This document shows, piece by piece, positions 1-5,418 of a DNA stretch of 5,418 nt. Origin of the DNA: Actinomycetes bacterium (lineage in GTDB: Bacteria; Actinomycetota; Acidimicrobiia; Acidimicrobiales; Acidimicrobiaceae); contig JAJYVK010000140.1 in NCBI GenBank assembly GCA_021792075.1, forward strand, positions 1 to 5,418, read 5' to 3'. Numbering within the stretch: position 1 is the first letter of the stretch; every line of letters starts with the position of its first letter. A program made the translations under genes and the position numbers. The notes below the pieces were generated by a model, which worked only from the letters and a program-made list of their open reading frames with translations, was not told the DNA's origin and did no database searches.

Positions 1-2
1 GC

Positions 3-104
3 GTGCCGTTACCAGATTTAAACATTCTCCTGTTCGGTCTCCTACCCAGTGAGAGCAAGCTCTTCCGAGCGATTGACCCACTTCGACTTAGCGAGTTTGG
101 GTAG
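3..104 (+). CDS. Possible C-terminal tail of an upstream gene (partial at the left edge)
   Basis: One frame is open from the left edge for 33 codons and ends at TAG 102-104. The peptide reads like an ordinary protein end: it begins VPLPDLNILLFGLLPSES and finishes RLSEFG, with a good balance of hydrophobic and charged residues. The other two forward frames stop sooner, at 19-21 and 50-52. The segment is too short for family assignment and no motif is recognised. It could equally be chance open frame. If real, it would be the 3' end of a same-direction gene, separated from the next gene by about 475 bases and so probably not in its operon. Confidence 0.3.
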   Translation: MPLPDLNILLFGLLPSESKLFRAIDPLRLSEFG

Positions 105-115
105 TTCGGGTGTCT

Positions 116-128
116 CGTTCTCGGAACG
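116..128 (+). other. Small perfect hairpin 12 bases after the possible upstream stop codon
   Basis: CGTTC (116-120) and GAACG (124-128) form a 5-bp perfect stem with a TCG loop. It lies shortly after the stop at 102-104, where a terminator would be expected, but the stem is short and no T-run follows. It is therefore not called a terminator; it may be chance. Confidence 0.2.
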
Positions 129-185
129 CTCAAGGCGATCGCGACACGACCCACCCAAGACCTAGCGCGAGTGTCGGTGATTACT

Positions 186-251
186 TTCCCGAAGCAGTTT
201 TGCACATCAGTAGGATCATCAACCCAATGCTGATCCGACGATTCCCGAAGC
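186..251 (+). repeat. 10-bp direct repeat pair (TTCCCGAAGC)
   Basis: TTCCCGAAGC occurs at 186-195 and again at 242-251, 56 bases apart start to start. A related CGAAGCAG occurs at 190-197 and 354-361. These are short exact repeats in non-coding DNA. They could be binding sites or chance; no further regular spacing is seen. Confidence 0.3.
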
Positions 252-268
252 GATACCAGAAAGAGGAC

Positions 269-357
269 TTCGAGACCAACACTCGTGCTTCGCAAGCTGA
301 CGTGAAACGATCTGGGAAGTCGGCTCGGTGCATGAGGGTCTCGAAATGTGTCTCGAA
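269..357. repeat. 9-bp inverted repeat with an extra tandem half-copy
   Basis: TTCGAGACC at 269-277 is the exact reverse complement of GGTCTCGAA at 337-345, with 59 bases between the arms. TCTCGAA then recurs 12 bases later (339-345 and 351-357), and CGAGACC occurs once more at 448-454. The clustering is suggestive of a set of operator half-sites, but the arms are short and far apart, so this is a weak call. Confidence 0.25.
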
Positions 358-506
358 GCAGTGGTCATCGTCAGACGCATGGGGTCGTGAGCGGCCCTTG
401 GTACCTCTCAACTCAAATGTAAGCTTGACCACCGACTTTGATCCCGTCGAGACCACGTTGCGAGCATGGATAGTTTGATCGGATGAATCAACTCCTTGGC
501 TGATGA

Positions 507-533
507 TTGCGTGTCACAACTATGTGCTAGAAC
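507..533 (+). promoter_or_regulatory. Weak promoter candidate for the two-gene operon
   Basis: TAGAAC at 528-533 is preceded by TG at 525-526, giving an extended -10 form (TGC-TAGAAC). TTGCGT at 507-512 would be the -35 element, with a short 15-base spacer. The -35 matches only at TTG and the spacing is not ideal, so the element could be wrong even though a promoter is expected somewhere in this gap. Transcription from here would leave a leader of roughly 40 bases before the ATG at 581. Confidence 0.25.
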
Positions 534-565
534 ACTTATTGAGTAACCAAAAGTAAAACCGAAAG

Positions 566-571
566 AGAAGG
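566..571 (+). promoter_or_regulatory. Shine-Dalgarno site AGAAGG for the 1133-aa gene
   Basis: AGAAGG lies in a purine-rich stretch and differs from AGGAGG at one base. It is 9 bases upstream of the ATG at 581, an acceptable distance, and it decides the start of this gene. Confidence 0.65.
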
Positions 572-580
572 CATAGCCAC

Positions 581-3500
581 ATGCCCCATACCGAGGATCA
601 ACTCGACCTACTCGTCGCTCGACCTTCAGAGATAGAGCATTTTCTCAGATCGCTCCTCATCGGTATCCGCATGGTAGGCGAGCTCGACTTGACGCCTGAG
701 GACGAGGCTTATTCGAGTGCGAAACGAGTTTGCGGCTCCTTCATCCAACAAAGGGACTTCCGACGTTTGCCGCAGGTCTGTCCAGCATCACTCGTGATAT
801 TCCTAGTAGCGGAAGGAAGGTACCGCTACCACGACGGCAACTTCTGGTCGAAGGTCTCTCTTCCGGGGATTCGTGACTCCAACGACTCCGCAGCGATAGG
901 GCACGCTTTCCTTCAGAGCCTCAGCCGCCTTGAGCTGGAGACCTTTGAAGCGGCACAGCTTCAAGAGCACGGCCATCGATACCTTATGCCTATTCTTCTC
1001 CACGGCGGCATACCGTACGGTTGCGCTATCGATGTCTGGCAGCTTATTCGAGAAGAGGTACAGGGCGGGGTTGACGACGGAGCTCAACTTGTCATCAATT
1101 GGCGCAATAAGCCGTTTCTTATGTACTCACTAGACAAGCCAGCTCAGCGGTTCCTCAAATATGGCGGCGAGTTCGCATGCGATCTAGTGCAACGGATGAT
1201 CGAGCTGTCGGGTTACGTCGCAGAGATCGGGCAAGAAGCAGCGATGCAACTCGGACCTGACTTCCTAGCAGCACACGCCCGCTTGCCCAGTTATCTTGCA
1301 AAGACGATCCTCGAGAAACCTGCCGACGCAGCGAAAACGGGGCCTCGGCTTCCCCGACCACACCTGACTCTCGACCCTTACTCGGGTCAAGGCCCACTGG
1401 TTTGCTTACCGGCCACTAAGGTGCGTAACCTACCGCAGAGCCACTGGACCGTCGTAGGACCGAATACGAAAACTTACAGGTCATCGACTACCGACGATCT
1501 TGAAATTCCACTTTCCCCAGCACGAGGTTGGCATATCGAGCTTGATACCGGTGCACAACGTCGATTGAGCACATTTGCCGGCTTCGAGCGAGCTTCTGTA
1601 TTTTTTTTCGACATCCGATCCGGTGATATATTTGCCGAGCAACGAACACTCCCTTCCGGCCAAGTGCTAGTTCTTGCAGTCAAAGGCATTCGCTTCGAAT
1701 CGTCCGAAGATGGGGCACCCGTTCCAGAAGTGGAAGAGTTACCGCCCCTCGCCGGAGCGTGGTCTAGCTGGGCAGTACACCACCTAGACGTATCAGGGCT
1801 GGCAAGCTTCGACCTAGTCATCGAAGATCAATTTCACGGGACGCAAAAGGAGCGAGTGTTCATCACCCAAGCCATGCCACGGCCCCACTTTGCAGATCAA
1901 CCGGTGCATGCGGTAGCTGATCTGAATGGTCACAATGTCTTCGATCGACTCCCACACTTAAAAATCTCATTAGCCAATACCCGTCTCGAGTCCTGGAAAA
2001 TTAATGTCAAATCAGAGCGATACAACGGGACCTGCGCCTTAGCGGACTTGACTCAAGATGAGGTCGGGTTTAGTCTCACTGCCCTACTGCCGGAAAACGA
2101 GATTCTCACAGCTCAGCTCAGCGTTCTAGGACCACTCGGTTCTGACTTTCGAAGCGACCTTACCGTGATTCCAGGACTGAAGATCGACCTCCCAGACCGA
2201 ATCATCCTTCCGTCAGAGGAAGTCGAAATTACTCTCACAAGTACCTACGTCACTTTGAACCATGCTGCCAATTCATGTACCTACACACTCCCATCGCAGA
2301 GCGACTCGCTCAACATCGATGCCACCGACGGCATAACAAACGTAGGGCTCCTTGTCACCGTACCGCGGCTGTTATGGACACTAAGACGGCACGACACAGG
2401 TACTAAACCCCTCTCTGGTGAAGCGCTTATCATTGGTCTCGACGAGATAAAAACCGGGCTCATCGAGTCACTGCTCATCCGGCTTCGGCGAACCGAATCC
2501 GTACAGCTACGACTACTCGGCGAGGGCGAAGTTCTCCAGACTAGCGGCTGGGTTACGACAGGAGGCGATGATGGTCGCTGGGCTTTTTCGCTCGCTGAGT
2601 TTGCCGATACCATACGGCTATCAGAGTTAGCTCGGCTGCAACTGCAGCTCATCTGCAATACCAAAGCAACCGAGGTCGAAGTACATCTAGCCTCGATCGC
2701 AGCTCGCTATGAGGTCTCAAACATCGCCGTTGAGAGCATCATGTCCGACTCGGAGGAGTTCACCTGTTGCGAAGTAACTTTTCAAGAAAACCACCACTTT
2801 CGCGACAGAGAGATCCGACTATGGCCACGCATAAGGCCGTGGGAGAAACCAAAAGTGATCGCCATGGACGAGCGAGACCACAACTCTTGCCTCTTCTCCC
2901 TTGACAGCGCAACCCCTCCGGGACCCTACACCCTGGAGATAGCAATTACCGACCCATGGTCTGTACCAACCCGTCCCAAGCATGCAGACTGTAATCTTGC
3001 CGAAGTTACTATCGGCACGAAGCACGATCTTTCTCGTCACCTCGACTCTCTGGATGCATCTCGCCCCCTGGAGGCACTCGAGCTATTTCTCTGTGATCGC
3101 CTCTCTTGGAACTATGGTCTTCAAGAACATGCTCTAGAAATTCTCCCGTGTGTCGCAGTTTCCCTGGTGTCGCTACTAGGTGAGTACGGACCTGAGGCCC
3201 TGACGAAACAGATATTTAGTAAGTTAACAGAAACATTGTTAATTCGGCCCGAGTTGCTTGCCAAGTGGATAGCCCATGAGGCAGGAACGTCGATGTCGCG
3301 AGTCGAGCTCCTTCAATTCGCTGTTGCTATTCTTCCAGATGCGCTTGATTGCCTAACCGAGCCTACTGACCGTCAGATCCTCGACGTACTCTGGAGCCTT
3401 TCACCCGTCATCGGGGCATTATTTACACCGTATCGAACCGGGGACAACATGGCGGCAGCCTACTGGCAGCATTTCACCGGATGGAATCCGGCAATGCCAC

Positions 3501-3982
3501 AGGGATCCGACGATACCGGCGAACAAGATAGACTACCGTCACGAGGAGGTGGCATTCAACATCGTTTCACTACCCTCTCCCCTGAACGCCTCTCAGAGCT
3601 TGCGGCAATACTTCGACCGGACGAAGTCAAACCGCTCCGATGGGGAGGATACCTCGAGGGAGCATTCGAGCTTCTCCAGTCTGCATGGCAAGATCGCCCA
3701 GCTGTCGAACGCTGGCGTTCAAGTCATTCTCGATTGAATGACCAACGCGCCAGACTAGAAAAGGTCCATGAAACCTATTTAGAAGCGCTAGCTCCAGAGC
3801 CGCACACAGCGGGATGGTGCCAATTCCCACAAGACCTGCTAGCAGGTGCCTTCCACCTCGTGAGCTACTCAGGCGAGAGAGTCAAAGCAACTACCGCCCT
3901 ATGGGAGGCAAGTACATTTGCTCCCACCCTCGCCGAACGCAGTCTTCTCATTGCTATTACCCTGCATCGGCTAGGTGCATGA
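581..3982 (+). CDS. Large protein of unknown function upstream of a defence helicase; candidate DruH-like component (Druantia type III-like)
   Basis: A complete 1133-residue protein with a good Shine-Dalgarno sequence (566-571) before its ATG. I do not recognise the family from sequence alone. Three zones are visible. Residues 1 to about 245 look mostly helical and contain two distinctive stretches, YRYHDGNFW (81-89) and RYLMPILLHGGIP (133-145). Residues about 250 to 813 look beta-rich, like a string of Ig-like or jelly-roll domains. This zone opens with LDPYSGQGPLVCLP (264-277) and includes VPRLLWTLRR (594-603), LWPRIRPWEKP (747-757) and PPGPYTLEIAITDPW (779-793). Residues about 815 to 1133 are predicted helical. 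There is no signal peptide, membrane segment, P-loop, methyltransferase NPPY or evident nuclease signature, so it is probably cytoplasmic. It overlaps the helicase start, which implies joint function. Length and position match DruH of Druantia type III, a protein of unknown biochemical role; that link is inference from context. An alternative is an accessory protein of another DUF1998-helicase system. Confidence 0.9.
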   Translation: MPHTEDQLDLLVARPSEIEHFLRSLLIGIRMVGELDLTPEDEAYSSAKRVCGSFIQQRDFRRLPQVCPASLVIFLVAEGRYRYHDGNFWSKVSLPGIRDSNDSAAIGHAFLQSLSRLELETFEAAQLQEHGHRYLMPILLHGGIPYGCAIDVWQLIREEVQGGVDDGAQLVINWRNKPFLMYSLDKPAQRFLKYGGEFACDLVQRMIELSGYVAEIGQEAAMQLGPDFLAAHARLPSYLAKTILEKPADAAKTGPRLPRPHLTLDPYSGQGPLVCLPATKVRNLPQSHWTVVGPNTKTYRSSTTDDLEIPLSPARGWHIELDTGAQRRLSTFAGFERASVFFFDIRSGDIFAEQRTLPSGQVLVLAVKGIRFESSEDGAPVPEVEELPPLAGAWSSWAVHHLDVSGLASFDLVIEDQFHGTQKERVFITQAMPRPHFADQPVHAVADLNGHNVFDRLPHLKISLANTRLESWKINVKSERYNGTCALADLTQDEVGFSLTALLPENEILTAQLSVLGPLGSDFRSDLTVIPGLKIDLPDRIILPSEEVEITLTSTYVTLNHAANSCTYTLPSQSDSLNIDATDGITNVGLLVTVPRLLWTLRRHDTGTKPLSGEALIIGLDEIKTGLIESLLIRLRRTESVQLRLLGEGEVLQTSGWVTTGGDDGRWAFSLAEFADTIRLSELARLQLQLICNTKATEVEVHLASIAARYEVSNIAVESIMSDSEEFTCCEVTFQENHHFRDREIRLWPRIRPWEKPKVIAMDERDHNSCLFSLDSATPPGPYTLEIAITDPWSVPTRPKHADCNLAEVTIGTKHDLSRHLDSLDASRPLEALELFLCDRLSWNYGLQEHALEILPCVAVSLVSLLGEYGPEALTKQIFSKLTETLLIRPELLAKWIAHEAGTSMSRVELLQFAVAILPDALDCLTEPTDRQILDVLWSLSPVIGALFTPYRTGDNMAAAYWQHFTGWNPAMPQGSDDTGEQDRLPSRGGGIQHRFTTLSPERLSELAAILRPDEVKPLRWGGYLEGAFELLQSAWQDRPAVERWRSSHSRLNDQRARLEKVHETYLEALAPEPHTAGWCQFPQDLLAGAFHLVSYSGERVKATTALWEASTFAPTLAERSLLIAITLHRLGA

Positions 3983-3984
3983 TG
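3973..3984 (+). promoter_or_regulatory. Stop/start overlap coupling the two genes
   Basis: The ATG at 3979-3981 overlaps the upstream TGA at 3980-3982, and a second in-frame ATG follows directly at 3982-3984. Only a weak AGGTG (3973-3977) lies before it, too close for a normal Shine-Dalgarno. Helicase translation therefore probably depends on ribosomes finishing the upstream gene, and no separate promoter or terminator is seen between the two. Confidence 0.6.
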
Positions 3985-5418
3985 GACACCCCAACCACTC
4001 TGAATCCATTGGAAGCGGCAGCAGAACTCCGAGCTACCATGATTCGATACTTGATGTCGACGTACTCCCTACGCTCTGAGAACTTAAAGCGTGACTTCCG
4101 TGATGCCCTTTCGAATAACTTCCCGCTCACGCAGGGGCCTTACCTGCAGGCCACACCCCCGTACCTCAAAGCCCGGACCATGAGAGAACTCGTGGCAGAG
4201 CGCACGCTTGATGAGCTATTCCTCAATCTTCAGGAAGACTCTTTCCCTCTTGACCGACCACTCTACCACCATCAGGTAGAAGCAATTCAGAAGCTATGTC
4301 AGGGCAGAAATTTGATCATCTCAACCGGAACCGGCTCCGGGAAGACTGAATCTTTCCTCATACCGATCTTGCACCGGCTGCTCGAAGAAACTAGGAGTGG
4401 CTCAATAGACGAGCCCGGAGTTCGCGCTCTTCTTCTCTACCCCATGAATGCCCTAGCAAATGATCAAATGAAGCGCCTGAGACGGCTCATGCATCCATTC
4501 CCGAGTATCACCTTTGGACGCTTCGTTGGTGATACACCGAATCATATGAACCCTGCCTTAGATGGCTTCAGGCTACGTTTTGGTCATGATCCGGCTACAA
4601 ATGAGCTGATTTGCCGGGACCAGATGCGCTCTTCACCTCCTCATATTTTGCTGACCAACTATGCCATGCTGGAATATCTGTTGCTAAGACCGGAGGACAC
4701 AAATCTTTTCGATGGACCAACGAACAAACATTGGCGCTTCATTGTTTTAGATGAGGTCCACGTTTACAACGGCGCCCAGGCCGCAGAGGTTGCGATGCTT
4801 CTACGGAGAGTACGTGATCGAGTAAACCACTCAAAAAGAGGCAAGATCCAATTCGTAGGCACGTCGGCAACTTTAGGGTCTGGTGAGGCTGATTTCCCGG
4901 CACTTGCCGAGTATGCGAGTCAACTTTTTGACGAGACGATCGAATATGAGCGTGGTGACTCGGACCGACAAGATATTATTTACCCTCGATACGAACCCTC
5001 CTCCGTACCGAAGTTGACGTGGGAGCTCGACCCTCGTTATCTCGTGAGCCTAAGAGATAAAATTATCCAAGGTGCAAACGTCTCTGATGTAACCGAGTTA
5101 ATAACCGAGAGTGGCGGACCGGTTCCTCTGGCGGGAGCAACGGTTGATTCCTACCTACATGACGCACTGGGTCGCGAAGTACGAGTCCTTGAGCTACAGC
5201 AGCGACTAGCACTGGGTTCAGTTGACGTAAATCAGCTCCTGAACGAACTCGTTCATGGGCTGGAGGACGCAGATCAGCTCACTGCTCTCATAGATCTTTG
5301 CGTGAGAGCTCGACCAGTTGACTCTGATTCTCCACTACTCCCAGCCCGATATCACTTCTTGATTCGTGCGCTTGAGGGTGGATTCGTTTGCATGAGTCCG
5401 AAACATCCTTCGGAAAAG
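3979..5418 (+). CDS. DEAD/DEAH-box superfamily 2 helicase, DruE/DUF1998-helicase type (N-terminal 480 residues, cut by the window edge)
   Basis: The frame is open from ATG 3979 to the window edge. It encodes the first RecA domain of an ATP-dependent nucleic-acid helicase or translocase. After a helical N-terminal segment (about 1-90), visible motifs are a Q-motif-like LYHHQVEAI (95-103), Walker A STGTGSGKTES (115-125, Lys122), motif Ia YPMNALANDQ (154-163), motif Ib LLTNYAMLEYLLLRP (224-238), Walker B VLDEVH (256-261, a DEVH form of DEAH) and motif III TSATLGSGE (295-303). The Walker A, YPMNALANDQ and TSATLGSGE forms are typical of the helicases that end in a DUF1998 region. Motif III is followed by more than 180 residues with no second RecA motif, ending in ARYHFLIRALEGGFVC (456-471). 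This indicates a large insertion and a very long protein such as DruE, rather than compact YprA/MrfA. The start overlaps the previous stop as ATGA; a second ATG at 3982 is an in-frame alternative. DrmA of DISARM is the main alternative name. Confidence 0.9.
   Translation, partial: MMDTPTTLNPLEAAAELRATMIRYLMSTYSLRSENLKRDFRDALSNNFPLTQGPYLQATPPYLKARTMRELVAERTLDELFLNLQEDSFPLDRPLYHHQVEAIQKLCQGRNLIISTGTGSGKTESFLIPILHRLLEETRSGSIDEPGVRALLLYPMNALANDQMKRLRRLMHPFPSITFGRFVGDTPNHMNPALDGFRLRFGHDPATNELICRDQMRSSPPHILLTNYAMLEYLLLRPEDTNLFDGPTNKHWRFIVLDEVHVYNGAQAAEVAMLLRRVRDRVNHSKRGKIQFVGTSATLGSGEADFPALAEYASQLFDETIEYERGDSDRQDIIYPRYEPSSVPKLTWELDPRYLVSLRDKIIQGANVSDVTELITESGGPVPLAGATVDSYLHDALGREVRVLELQQRLALGSVDVNQLLNELVHGLEDADQLTALIDLCVRARPVDSDSPLLPARYHFLIRALEGGFVCMSPKHPSEK

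Larger units (their letters stand above)
105..580. other. Long intergenic region without a convincing gene
   Basis: About 475 bases separate the possible upstream stop from the ATG at 581. Two open frames exist, 110-478 on + (122 codons, GTG start) and 181-456 on - (91 codons, GTG start). Neither has a Shine-Dalgarno sequence or a recognisable motif, and they overlap on opposite strands, so I treat both as spurious. The region contains short repeats built on TCTCG/CGAGA and CGAAGC, a small hairpin at 116-128, and a weak promoter candidate near the right end. It could be a regulatory leader or the decayed remnant of a gene; nothing seen decides between these. Confidence 0.5.

Noticed and set aside
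76..102. Imperfect stem-loop (ACCCA with TGGGT) around the stop at 102-104, as a possible terminator
   Set aside because: Pairing needs bulges, the stem is broken, and no T-run follows.
135..142. GCGATCGC palindrome, the HIP1 motif abundant in cyanobacteria
   Set aside because: I found it only once in the window, which does not support a cyanobacterial origin; a single 8-bp palindrome is expected by chance at this composition.
181..456. 91-codon - strand open frame in the intergenic region
   Set aside because: It has a GTG start without a ribosome binding site and no recognisable motif; it would also point against the rest of the locus.
110..478. 122-codon + strand open frame with a GTG start
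   Set aside because: There is no Shine-Dalgarno sequence, the composition is rich in Arg and Ser as in random frames, no motif is visible, and it conflicts with an equally open frame on the other strand.
1474..1821. 115-codon - strand open frame inside the 1133-aa gene
   Set aside because: This is a shadow of the real coding strand, with low-quality Ser/Arg/Thr-rich sequence and no ribosome binding site support.
2281..2664. 127-codon - strand open frame inside the 1133-aa gene
   Set aside because: It lies wholly within a convincing gene, and its Ser/Arg-rich peptide is typical of an antisense shadow.
581..3982. The 1133-aa protein as a DISARM methyltransferase or other known DISARM component
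   Set aside because: No NPPY or SAM-binding motif, no helicase motif and no phospholipase D HxK motif were seen in it.

Overview
The window holds most of a two-gene operon on the + strand that looks like an anti-phage defence locus. A 1133-residue protein of unrecognised family (581-3982) is followed, with an ATGA stop/start overlap, by the first 480 codons of a very large superfamily 2 DEAD/DEAH-box helicase (3979 to the window edge). The helicase has all the N-terminal RecA motifs of the group that carries a C-terminal DUF1998 region (DruE, DrmA, YprA/MrfA relatives). A roughly 1100-residue protein of unknown function directly upstream of and co-transcribed with such a helicase is the layout of Druantia type III (DruH-DruE). 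I offer this as the best hypothesis: the helicase family is clear, the DruH assignment rests on length and context only.

Region by region: positions 3-104 may be the C-terminal tail of a gene entering from the left. Positions 105-580 hold no convincing gene. They contain several short direct and inverted repeats, a weak promoter candidate around 507-533 and a good Shine-Dalgarno at 566-571 that fixes the start of the 1133-aa gene at 581. The rest of the window is the two-gene operon, and the helicase runs off the right edge before its second RecA domain.

Organism: the DNA is of moderate GC (slightly above half by eye), with many CTC/CTA leucine and CGA arginine codons. The proteins look most like those of mid-GC Actinobacteria, but a defence island is usually horizontally acquired, so I give this little weight. 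There is no rRNA, tRNA, CRISPR array, transposase or recognisable insertion sequence in the window.

How the genes probably work together (inference): overlapping translation suggests production in a fixed ratio, with the helicase as nucleic-acid motor and the beta-rich upstream protein as a partner or recognition factor. No nuclease or methyltransferase motif is visible in either part, so the effector activity, if any, lies in an unrecognised domain or beyond the right edge.
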